From contig JAIQDT010010035.1 in the NCBI GenBank assembly GCA_021521415.1, positions 1-64,000 of the forward strand: DNA of 64,000 bases, given 5' to 3'. Numbering within the stretch: the first letter of the stretch is position 1; every line of letters starts with the position of its first letter. This stretch comes from Bidens hawaiensis (lineage: Eukaryota; Streptophyta; Magnoliopsida; Asterales; Asteraceae). Positions 32,297-44,104 of the stretch are shown here, one piece after another. The notes under the pieces were generated by a model that saw nothing but the letters and a program-made list of their open reading frames with translations, had not been told where the DNA came from and made no database searches. A program made the position numbers and the translations under genes.

Positions 32297-33920
32297 AGCA
32301 ACCTCCTTTATCACCATCTTCTCCTTTTAGTTCTCTTACTTTGTACCCCACCTTGTCAAGCCGCGGCTGCCGGTGGATCATGGTCTGTCCTCCTGCCAAG
32401 CATAGGCATCTCAGTCATGCACATGCAGCTACTTCCCAACGACCGTGTTGTAATGTATGATCGCATCGACTTTGGAACCTCCAACATCTCTCTTCCAAAT
32501 GGAAAATGTCGCCCTAACTCCACCGATTGCTCTGCCCACTCGGTCGAGTATGATGTTGGTTCCAATACCATACGTCCACTCATGGTGCTCACTAATGTCT
32601 GGTGTTCTTCGGGAACATTAATGCCTGACGGCAGCTTAGTCCAAACTGGAGGATGGGCTGATGGTTACCGCAGGGTAAGAATTTATAAGTCGTGTAACAC
32701 ATGTGACTGGAAAGAGATACCAAATGGATTGAACCAACAAACAAAGATGGTATGCAACCAATCACTTACTGCATGACGGCCGACAAATTATCATTGGCGG
32801 TCGCCAGGCATTTAACTATGAGTTCTTCCCCAAGATGTCGGCCACTGAGAACTCCCCAAGCTTTCCATTTTTGGTTCAAACGAATGATCCCAATGTTGAG
32901 AATAATTTATACCCATTTGTATTTCTCAATCCTGACGGAAATTTGTTCGTTTTTGCCAATAATCGTGCCATTTTCTTCAACTACTCTAGGAACCAAGTTG
33001 TAAAGACCTACCCAACAATGCCTGGTGGACAACCAAGGAATTACCCAAGCACCGGCTCTGCGGTACTACTCCCGTTGAGGATAAAAAAGGGGATAGTAGA
33101 TGATGTTGAAGTATTGGTTTGTGGGGGTGCACCTAAAGGAGTATTCGCTAATGCGAATAATGGAAGATTTGACAAAGCTCTAGATACATGTGGGCGAATT
33201 AAAATATCTGACCCGAATCCTCAATGGGTCATGGAAACAATGCCTTTAGGTTGAGTCATGGGTGACATGATGTTGCTTCCTAATGGACATGTTTTGATCA
33301 TTAATGGCGCATCGGCTGGGGTTGCAGGGTGGGAACTTGGGAGGAACCCGGTTCTCAGCCCTGTAACTTATAGACCAGATAACCAAATCGGGTCACGTTT
33401 TGAAGTGCAAAATCCTAGCACAAAGCCAAGAGTGTATCACTCCACAGCGGTTTTACTACGAGATGGTCGGGTTCTTGTGGGTGGAAGCAACCCCCACGAC
33501 AAATATGTGTTCACGAACGTGCTTTATCCAACCGAACAAAGCTTGGAGGCATTTTCTCCTTCGTATTTGGATTCAAGTTCTTCTTCGTTACGCCCTAGGA
33601 TTTTATTACCCAAGACTAAAACTGTGATGCGCTATGGAAAACGTGTTGCTATTACATTTACGGTATCAGGACGTGTAGATCTGAATTTGATCTCCGTGAC
33701 AATGGTGTCCCCTTCATTTAACACGCACTCGTTTTCTATGAATCAGCGGTTGTTGGTTCTGGATAGTGGTAACTCCACCAAAGCTCTCGGAAGGTCTGCT
33801 TATAAAGTGAGTGTAACAACACCTCCATCCAGAAACTTTGCACCTTCGGGTAATTATCTACTATATGTGGTTCATAAAGAAATTCCAAGCCCCGGCATTT
33901 GGGTCCGAATGCAGCGATAA
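32297..33920 (+). pseudogene. Galactose/glyoxal-oxidase-like gene, copy 2 (multiple lesions)
   Basis: Closely related to copy 1 and in the opposite orientation (head to head). The signal-peptide-like stretch (LLLLVLLLCTPPC) is in frame with GGSWSVLLPSIG, but no ATG precedes it before an upstream stop. The reading frame then breaks at a 4-bp tandem duplication ACAA|ACAA (32737-32744) in the NQQRWY region. In the downstream frame an Arg codon of the MPLARVMGD motif is TGA (33252-33254), a C-to-T change at a CpG. The rest, including VYHSTAVLLRDGRVLVGGSN and YVVHKEIPSPGIWV, is well preserved to the stop at 33920. The family role is extracellular oxidation of aldehydes or alcohols; this copy should not make a full protein. 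Confidence 0.9.
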
Positions 33921-35178
33921 AAATTCGAATCACTATTGCCTTGATTCCTGGATGCATTTATGGTTTCTTAATTTCCTTCATTTTCAAATCTTTCCACACA
34001 GTACTTGTTTAGTGTTGGTAGATTTCATTTATATATTTGGCCTCATAAGTTGGTATTTGAAGATGGTTTATTTTGCCAGTTTCATGAAGTTGTTATTTCA
34101 CAAAGGATTAACTCAAAAAAAATAAAAATAAGTGACAATGTTGTTGGGATTCTTCGACAATATATAATGCACCAGCTTCAAATGTTACTTGGTAAATAAA
34201 CCCTGGATTCAACCTAACTTACTACGATTAATAGATAGCAGTGAACTAACAAATTAACTAAACCTGATAAATCAAAACAATTAAACCAAAAACTCTAAAC
34301 AAATTAAACTCTTGACTTCTAATTTATCTACAATTTAAATTCCTCTTGAGTTATCACTTGTGAATTGAACATTTCTTTTCTCTTCTAGTCCTTTTCCAAA
34401 TTATCGCCAACAATGGCCTCCCATATTCCACAATCGGCTCATCTTCCCCAACTAACACCAACCTTGTTTCGTACCCGAACACTGTCAATGATCATTAAAT
34501 GTGTTGTTGCAACCCCCCCCCCCCTTTTTGATCATTCTAGCGACCCCGTCCCTGACTATTCCCTCGGTCGTATGAACTCCCATAACCATTCCATTGGCTA
34601 ATTAAGAATCTAGGTATCTGATCGAACAAACAACCGTTCTCTTTTAACCTCACTTGAATTATTCCAAGCTTAAATTCCTTCATCGCTTAACCTCATACTT
34701 CTCTTTTATATACGTGATGGATTTACAATGTGATGATAGAATATATAAGAGGTTAAACTAATTAAGTGTTGTTTGTGGTAAAACCATTGCACTTCACACA
34801 ATAGTTTCCTTCACATGATTAGCCTCTCATTATCATGCATGATTTGGAGGACCTTTCACATATGTGATTCCCTTACATCATTATATTTTGTATGATTAAC
34901 CTCTTACGTCTCTTTCGAGACATGAAAAAATCTTTGCAAGAAATATACAATCGGTGAACTTCTAAAAGACGTACAGAATAATTATGACCGGAAGAGTAAA
35001 CCCGTTATTGTTCTTATTCTTGATCAGTATTTCTTAGCTTTCAATTGGCCAAGGGACTGATCAGGGAGGGACAAGGTCGTGGGAATGATCAATATAAACC
35101 CAACTTTTCACTACAATGAAACATAATCCTAAGTTCCTAACACAGTTCAAACTCTATTTAACTAACTAGGGGATGTTT
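33921..35178. other. Intergenic, 3' flank of oxidase copy 2
   Basis: AT-rich, no gene recognised. A C run lies at about 34517-34526. The stretch at about 34320-34420 (CTCTTGAGTTATCAC, GTGAATTGAAC, CGCCAAC) recurs diverged at about 49490-49580, beyond the retroelement array. Confidence 0.45.
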
Positions 35179-37353
35179 TGTAAGGCCCCGTACCTGGTAG
35201 CCCTACTTTCGCGTCGGATTTACTCATAAACACAGTTCTTACAAATCAGAGTTCATTAAAACTTTCACGGAATATAAAAACTTTCTTAAAACATTTCATA
35301 TCAAAACACGTCTTGTCTTAAAACATCATTTTGCCTTTCAAAATAAACGAAACATTAAACTTAAACATCTTGAGTCTTCCGATGCCAGCCTCTTATTCAG
35401 TGCCACGTGTCTCCTCAAGCGAGATGCCTCCTCCTACTCACCTGCGTGCATACTAAAAGTCAGCTACGCAGAGTGAGTTCTAGTTAATCAAGCAACTTAT
35501 CATACAACCACTACATGCATCATATACGTATCCGAAGACACGTAGTCCACTATCTAACCTGCTTACCTTACCACTTAGCCTCTTATTTACACCTACCACC
35601 ATACCACTTTGCCACTTTAATAACGTATAACGTTATGCCACTTTGCCACTTTGCCACTTTAATAACGTTTAACGTTATGCCACTTTGCCACTTTAATGAC
35701 GTAGTCACGTATAGGCTTACCCTACCACGTACTATCGTCATGCCACTATCACTCTTACTACACCCTTGCCACTTCTAACACGCTCTACCTCTACTTATCT
35801 ACAACATGCTTCATATCATTTACATAATAAGCAAGTCACATCATAGCATACATACACACTAATAACCACTTGGCAATCACTGTCCTTGGCGATGCGTGCA
35901 ATATCCGAAGATCGTTCACGCACCAACAAGTATTATATAATAGCTACCTCGTATAACATCTATAGCATACACTTACCACTTAAGGTAAGTGTATTCACAC
36001 TTCACATCGAGTATGCACACAGCCCGAAAACATAACAAGGAAATGGGGCTAGAAACTCACCTGAACTCTGCCTCTTCCTCCGATAGTTGTAAATCCCTTC
36101 TTTAACTGAGCTCGTCTGACTGTATAAGTCACACGTATCAATACTCTCCTGATCTAATCTGGTGGCCTAGTATTAGCTTACTTTTACTTATCGTTTTAAT
36201 TTATTTTCTAATCGAACTCGACTTTAGGCGAAGTTAAACCTTAGGCGAACTTAGCTTTAGGCGAAGTTAAACCTTAGGCGAACTTAGATTTAGGCGAAGT
36301 TAACCCTTAGGCGAACTTAGCTTTAGGCGAAGTTAACCCTTAGGTGAACTTAGCTTTTAGGCGAAGTTGAACCTTAGGCGAACTTAGCTTTAGGCGAAGT
36401 TAAACCTTAGGCGAACTTAGCTTTAGGCGAAGTTAACCCTTAGGCGAACTTAGCTTTAGGCGAACTTAGCTTTTAGGCGAAGTTGTCATCAGGCGAACTT
36501 AGCTTTTAGGCGAAGTTGTCATCAGGCGAACTTAGCTTTTTAGGCGAAGTTGTCATCAGGCGAACTTAGCTTTTTAGGCGAAGTTGTCATCAGGCGAACT
36601 TAGCTTGCAGGCGAAGTTCATCAGGCGAACTTAGCTTGCAGGCGAAGTTGTCGGCTGCAGCTACTGTTCGTCCTTAATCATCTTCGTTTCTTAACCAAAT
36701 AACTCGATTTAGGTATCCACGGAATCGTCTGACCAGCGCCTACAAACCCCAACCATCAAATCGGCCTAACATCGATGTTTAAGGGGTGCGATTTAGGCAT
36801 ATAGGTTACGGGTTCTTTTAGGTTAACAATTAACCTATCAAATGCTAATCAATTCCAGTAATATTTGTTGTTTTAGGTTCGTTTATAACAAACTAACACA
36901 GATCTATGATTTCCCAAATCAAACCGAACCTATACGAACGAATTCTAACTATAAACGTACCTTGAACGAATCGAACTACGAACCCGGTTAAGCCTTGATG
37001 TTGTTTTGGTCCGTCACGACGTTCCAGCACCAACAAGCTCGGGTTTTCGCCTTCGGATCTTGGTTCGGGTTATAAGATGGTGTTGTGTGTGTTTTGGTGG
37101 TGTATGGAATATGTGAGAATGAGGATTAAATGGTGATTAATGGTATTTATATTTAGGGATCATGGGCTTAAGCCCATGGACTCTCCTTCCTTCTTTCATA
37201 ACCCAAGTCCATAACCCATATCCATTACCCAACACTAGCCCGACCCATACCAACTCCTACTCTATTTATTTATTTCCCGATAACCCGAGTAAACTTTCCC
37301 TCTATTATTAAGTAATACAATTAATATTATTTTGGAAATTTCGGGATGTTACA
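35179..37353 (-). repeat. Array LTR 1
   Basis: 2175 bp, outermost left LTR beside the left TGTTT. It contains a minisatellite at 36222-36652 (alternating GGCGAACTTAGCTTT and GGCGAAGTTAACC phrases, about 32 bp per pair). It has a private variant near its start (CCCGTACCTGG where the others read CCCGTACCCGG) and is about 17-19 bp shorter than the others. Confidence 0.92.
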
Positions 37354-38142
37354 AGTCTTCCCTCCTTAAAGAGGTTTCGTCCCCGAAACCTAACTTATTC
37401 CCTATAAAAGGAAAACTTCTTATATTTACACACTTTATTGAATCGTCTTTGTTCTCTTACTCCTGACTTGTAGTCATCTAATGGTGGTCATGTGTTTTAG
37501 CTATTTAAGGTAGCTTGTCCATGAGGCTCTCGATGTCTCAAGTCTCGTCTCGTCTTTCCAAGGGCTTCCTTTGATGCTTTTGTGACAATTTGGAAACTCT
37601 CTTAGCATATCTGACTACAAGCTCCAAGCGTGACTTCTTCATTACTTTTTGCAGTTGGAGTCATGTTGTTTTCGTATATCGCTCTGCCTCAGATTCTTCT
37701 CTTGTCCGCCTTTTTTGTAACAGTCATCTATCTTATCTCTCAGGAAACACAAATGTTATCACTCTAGGAATTATTTAGCACGTGATTCGTAAGGTAAGTA
37801 GTTAATGACGTTGATCAAGTGTAATTAACTATTTGCGTTACTCCTCAGGTTCTACATACTTCCCTTCATGATTTCACTTGTGCTTGTTTATACTCTTAAA
37901 CAGTTAATCAGTTAAGATCAATTAATCCTATCCCTAACCTGCACTCATTCTTCATTTAGCAAATAAGCCAACATTAACATACACCATTTACCATACACTT
38001 TACCTTTACTGAGCTTGCTTGAGTGACACATGGCTATCTTGAACTGGCATCTTCTTTCTTTCTCATTTTAAATCCCATTCTCTGTTCGAGTCTAAGCATG
38101 TAGGATGCTTAAATCTCTCGAACTTATGCTCTGATACCAACT
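37354..38142 (-). other. Array internal region 1
   Basis: 789 bp, non-coding. Minus-strand primer site TTGGTATCAGAGC ends two bases from LTR 2; minus-strand purine tract AAGGAGGGAAGACT abuts LTR 1. Short open frames have no family resemblance. Confidence 0.88.
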
Positions 38143-40334
38143 TGTAAGGCCCGTACCCGGTAGCCCTACTTTCGCGTCGGATTTACTCATAAACACAGTT
38201 CTTACAAATCAGAGTTCATTAAAACTTTCGCGGAATATAAAAACTTTCTTAAAACATTTCATATCAAAACACGTCTTGTCTTAAAACATCATTTTGCCTT
38301 TCAAAATAAACGAAACATTAAACTTAAACATCTTGAGTCTTCCGATGCCAGCCTCTTATTCAGTGCCACGTGTCTCCTCAAGCGAGATGCCTCCTCCTAC
38401 TCACCTGCGTGCATACTAAAAGTCAGCTACGCAGAGTGAGTTCTAGTTAATCAAGCAACTTATCATACAACCACTACATGCATCATATACGTATCCGAAG
38501 ACACGTAGTCCACTATCTAACCTGCTTACCTTACCACTTAGCCTCTTATTTACACCTACCACCTTACCACTTTGCCACTTTAATAACGTATAACGTTATG
38601 CCACTTTGCCACTTTGCCACTTTAATAACGTTTAACGTTATGCCACTTTGCCACTTTAATGACGTAGTCACGTATAGGCTTACCCTACCACGTACTATCG
38701 TCATGCCACTATCACTCTTACTACACCCTTGCCACTTCTAACACGCTCTACCTCTACTTATCTACAACATGCTTCATATCATTTACATAATAAGCAAGTC
38801 ACATCATAGCATACATACACACTAATAACCACTTGGCAATCACTGTCCTTGGCGATGCGTGCAATATCCGAAGATCGTTCACGCACCAACAAGTATTATA
38901 TAATAGCTACCTCGTATAACATCTATAGCATACACTTACCACTTAAGGTAAGTGTATTCACACTTCACATCGAGTATGCACACAGCCCCGAAAACATAAC
39001 AAGGAAATGGGGCTAGAAACTCACCTGAACTCTGCCTCTTCCTCCGATAGTTGTAAATCCCTTCTTTAACTGAGCTCGGCTGACTGTATAAGTTACATGT
39101 ATCAATACTCCCCTGATCTAATCTGGTGGCCTAGTATTAGCTTACTTTTACTTATCGTTTTAATTTATTTTCAAATCGAACTCGACTTTAGGCGAAGTTA
39201 AACCTTAGGCGAACTTAGCTTTAGGCGAAGTTAAACCTTAGGCGAACTTAGCTTTAGGCGAAGTTAACCCTTAGGCGAACTTAGCTTTAGGCGAAGTTAA
39301 CCCTTTGGCGAACTTAGCTTTTAGGCGAAGTTGAACCTTAGGCGAACTTAGCTTTAGGCGAAGTTAAACCTTAGGCGAACTTAGCTTTAAGCGAAGTTAA
39401 CCCTTAGGCGAACTTAGCTTTAGGCGAAGTTAACCCTTAGGCGAACTTAGCTTTTAGGCGAAGTTGTCATCAGGCGAACTTAGCTTTTAGGCGAAGTTGT
39501 CATCAGGCGAACTTAGCTTTTTAGGCGAAGTTGTCATCAGGCGAACTTAGCTTTTTAGGCGAAGTTGTCATCAGGCGAACTTAGCTTGCAGGCGAAGTTC
39601 ATCAGGCGAACTTAGCTTGCAGGCGAAGTTGTCGGCTGCAGCTACTGTTCGTCCTTAATCATCTTCGTTTCTTAACCAAATAACTCGATTTAGGTATCCA
39701 CGGAATCGTCTGACCAGCGCCTACAAACCCCAACCATCAAATCGGCCTAACATCGATGTTTAACGGGTGCGATTTAGGCATATAGGTTACGGGTTCTTTT
39801 AGGTTAACAATTAACCTAACAAATGCTAATCAATTCCAGTAATATTTGTTGTTTTAGGTTCGTTTATAACAAACTAACACAGATCTATGATTTCCCAAAT
39901 CAAACCGAACCTATACGAACGAATTCTAACTATAAACGTACCTTGAACGAGTCGAACTACGAACCCGGTTAAGCCTTGATGTTGTTTTGGTCCGTCACGA
40001 CGTTCCAGCACCAACAAGCTCGGGTTTTCGCCTTCGGATCTTGGTTCGGGTTATAAGATGGTGTTGTGTGTGTTTTGGTGGTGTATGGAATATGTGAGAA
40101 TGAGGATTAAATGGTGATTAATGGTATTTATATTTAGGGATCATGGGCTTAAGCCCATGGACTCTCCTTCCTTCTTTCATAACCCAAGTCCATAACCCAT
40201 ATCCATTACCCAACACTAGCCCGACCCATACCAACTCCTACTCTATTTATTTATTTCCCGATAACCCGAGTAAACTTTCCCTCTATTATTAAGTAATACA
40301 ATTAATATTATTTTGGAAATTTCGGGATGTTACA
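38143..40334 (-). repeat. Array LTR 2
   Basis: 2192 bp; minisatellite at about 39186-39631. It shares diagnostic variants with LTR 3 (AAGTTACATGTATC near 39090, CCCTTTGGCGAACTT). Confidence 0.92.
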
Positions 40335-41123
40335 AGTCTTCCCTCCTTAAAGAGGTTTCGTCCCCGAAACCTAACTTATTCCCTATAAAAGGAAAACTTC
40401 TTATATTTACACACTTTATTGAATCGTCTTTGTTCTCTTACTCCTGACTTGTAGTCATCGAATGGTGGTCATGTGTTTTAGCTATTTAAGGTAGCTTGTC
40501 CATGAGGCTCTCGATGTCTCAAGTCTCGTCTCGTCTTTCCAAGGGCTTCCTTTGATGCTTTTGTGACAATTTGGAAACTCTCTTAGCATATCTGACTACA
40601 AGCTCCAAGCGTGACTTCTTCATTACTTTTTGCAGTTGGAGTCATGTTGTTTTCGTATATCGCTCTGCCTCAGATTCTTCTCTTGTCCGCCTTTTTTGTA
40701 ACAGTCATCTATCTTATCTCTAAGGAAACACAAATGTTATCACTCTAGGAATTATTTAGCACGTGATTCGTAAGGTAAGTAGTTAATGACGTTGATCAAG
40801 TGTAATTAACTATTTGCGTTACTCCTCAGGTTCTACATACTTCCCTTCATGATTTCACTTGTGCTTGTTTATACTCTTAAACAGTTAATCAGTTAAGATC
40901 AATTAATCCTATCCCTAACCTGCACTCATTCTTCATTTAGCAAATAAGCCAACATTAACATACACCATTTACCATACACTTTACCTTTACTGAGCTTGCT
41001 TGAGTGACACATGGCTATCTTGAACTGGCATCTTCTTTCTTTCTCATTTTAAATCCCATTCTCTGTTCGAGTCTAAGCATGTAGGATGCTTAAATCTCTC
41101 GAACTTATGCTCTGATACCAACT
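40335..41123 (-). other. Array internal region 2
   Basis: 789 bp, same primer site and purine tract as region 1; almost identical. Confidence 0.88.
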
Positions 41124-43315
41124 TGTAAGGCCCGTACCCGGTAGCCCTACTTTCGCGTCGGATTTACTCATAAACACAGTTCTTACAAATCAGAGTTCAT
41201 TAAAACTTTCGCGGAATATAAAAACTTTCTTAAAACATTTCATATCAAAACACGTCTTGTCTTAAAACATCATTTTGCCTTTCAAAATAAACGAAACATT
41301 AAACTTAAACATCTTGAGTCTTCCGATGCCAGCCTCTTATTCAGTGCCACGTGTCTCCTCAAGCGAGATGCCTCCTCCTACTCACCTGCGTGCATACTAA
41401 AAGTCAGCTACGCAGAGTGAGTTCTAGTTAATCAAGCAACTTATCATACAACCACTACATGCATCATATACGTATCCGAAGACACGTAGTCCACTATCTA
41501 ACCTGCTTACCTTACCACTTAGCCTCTTATTTACACCTACCACCTTACCACTTTGCCACTTTAATAACGTATAACGTTATGCCACTTTGCCACTTTGCCA
41601 CTTTAATAACGTTTAACGTTATGCCACTTTGCCACTTTAATGACGTAGTCACGTATAGGCTTACCCTACCACGTACTATCGTCATGCCACTATCACTCTT
41701 ACTACACCCTTGCCACTTCTAACACGCTCTACCTCTACTTATCTACAACATGCTTCATATCATTTACATAATAAGCAAGTCACATCATAGCATACATACA
41801 CACTAATAACCACTTGGCAATCACTGTCCTTGGCGATGCGTGCAATATCCGAAGATCGTTCACGCACCAACAAGTATTATATAATAGCTACCTCGTATAA
41901 CATCTATAGCATACACTTACCACTTAAGGTAAGTGTATTCACACTTCACATCGAGTATGCACACAGCCCCGAAAACATAACAAGGAAATGGGGCTAGAAA
42001 CTCACCTGAACTCTGCCTCTTCCTCCGATAGTTGTAAATCCCTTCTTTAACTGAGCTCGGCTGACTGTATAAGTTACATGTATCAATACTCGCCTGATCT
42101 AATCTGGTGGCCTAGTATTAGCTTACTTTTACTTATCGTTTTAATTTATTTTCAAATCGAACTCGACTTTAGGCGAAGTTAAACCTTAGGCGAACTTAGC
42201 TTTAGGCGAAGTTAAACCTTAGGCGAACTTAGCTTTAGGCGAAGTTAACCCTTAGGCGAACTTAGCTTTAGGCGAAGTTAACCCTTTGGCGAACTTAGCT
42301 TTTAGGCGAAGTTGAACCTTAGGCGAACTTAGCTTTAGGCAAAGTTAAACCTTAGGCGAACTTAGCTTTAAGCGAAGTTAACCCTTAGGCGAACTTAGCT
42401 TTAGGCGAAGTTAACCCTTAGGCGAACTTAGCTTTTAGGCGAAGTTGTCATCAGGCGAACTTAGCTTTTAGGCGAAGTTGTCATCAGGCGAACTTAGCTT
42501 TTTAGGCGAAGTTGTCATCAGGCGAACTTAGCTTTTTAGGCGAAGTTGTCATCAGGCGAACTTAGCTTGCAGGCGAAGTTCATCAGGCGAACTTAGCTTG
42601 CAGGCGAAGTTGTCGGCTGCAGCTACTGTTCGTCCTTAATCATCTTCGTTTCTTAACCAAATAACTCGATTTAGGTATCCACGGAATCGTCTGACCAGCG
42701 CCTACAAACCCCAACCATCAAATCGGCCTAACATCGATGTTTAACGGGTGCGATTTAGGCATATAGGTTACGGGTTCTTTTAGGTTAACAATTAACCTAA
42801 CAAATGCTAATCAATTCCAGTAATATTTGTTGTTTTAGGTTCGTTTATAACAAACTAACACAGATCTATGATTTCCCAAATCAAACCGAACCTATACGAA
42901 CGAATTCTAACTATAAACGTACCTTGAACGAGTCGAACTACGAACCCGGTTAAGCCTTGATGTTGTTTTGGTCCGTCACGACGTTCCAGCACCAACAAGC
43001 TCGGGTTTTCGCCTTCGGATCTTGGTTCGGGTTATAAGATGGTGTTGTGTGTGTTTTGGTGGTGTATGGAATATGTGAGAATGAGGATTAAATGGTGATT
43101 AATGGTATTTATATTTAGGGATCATGGGCTTAAGCCCATGGACTCTCCTTCCTTCTTTCATAACCCAAGTCCATAACCCATATCCATTACCCAACACTAG
43201 CCCGACCCATACCAACTCCTACTCTATTTATTTATTTCCCGATAACCCGAGTAAACTTTCCCTCTATTATTAAGTAATACAATTAATATTATTTTGGAAA
43301 TTTCGGGATGTTACA
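41124..43315 (-). repeat. Array LTR 3
   Basis: 2192 bp; minisatellite at about 42165-42612; closest to LTR 2. Confidence 0.92.
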
Positions 43316-44104
43316 AGTCTTCCCTCCTTAAAGAGGTTTCGTCCCCGAAACCTAACTTATTCCCTATAAAAGGAAAACTTCTTATATTTACACACTTTAT
43401 TGAATCGTCTTTGTTCTCTTACTCCTGACTTGTAGTCATCGAATGGTGGTCATGTGTTTTAGCTATTTAAGGTAGCTTGTCCATGAGGCTCTCGATGTCT
43501 CAAGTCTCGTCTCGTCTTTCCAAGGGCTTCCTTTGATGCTTTTGTGACAATTTGGAAACTCTCTTAGCATATCTGACTACAAGCTCCAAGCGTGACTTCT
43601 TCATTACTTTTTGCAGTTGGAGTCATGTTGTTTTCGTATATCGCTCTGCCTCAGATTCTTCTCTTGTCTGCCTTTTTTGTAACAGTCATCTATCTTATCT
43701 CTAAGGAAACACAAATGTTATCACTCTAGGAATTATTTAGCACGTGATTCGTAAGGTAAGTAGTTAATGACGTTGATCAAGTGTAATTAACTATTTGCGT
43801 TACTCCTCAGGTTCTACATACTTCCCTTCATGATTTCACTTGTGCTTGTTTATACTCTTAAACAGTTAATCAGTTAAGATCAATTAATCCTATCCCTAAC
43901 CTGCACTCATTCTTCATTTAGCAAATAAGCCAACATTAACATACACCATTTACCATACACTTTACCTTTACTGAGCTTGCTTGAGTGACACATGGCTATC
44001 TTGAACTGGCATCTTCTTTCTTTCTCATTTTAAATCCCATTCTCTGTTCGAGTCTAAGCATGTAGGATGCTTAAATCTCTCGAACTTATGCTCTGATACC
44101 AACT
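43316..44104 (-). other. Array internal region 3
   Basis: 789 bp, same architecture as the other internal regions. Confidence 0.88.

Noticed and set aside
35515..35778. An 87-residue open frame starting MHHIRIRRH, found unchanged at five places 2.98 kb apart
   Set aside because: It lies inside the array LTRs, is made of short repeats (CTTTGCCACTTT), has no domain, and its identity simply reflects recent amplification of the LTR.
36222..36652. Regular short repeats resembling a CRISPR array
   Set aside because: The phrases are contiguous minisatellite units without unique spacers, in a plant LTR, with no cas genes.
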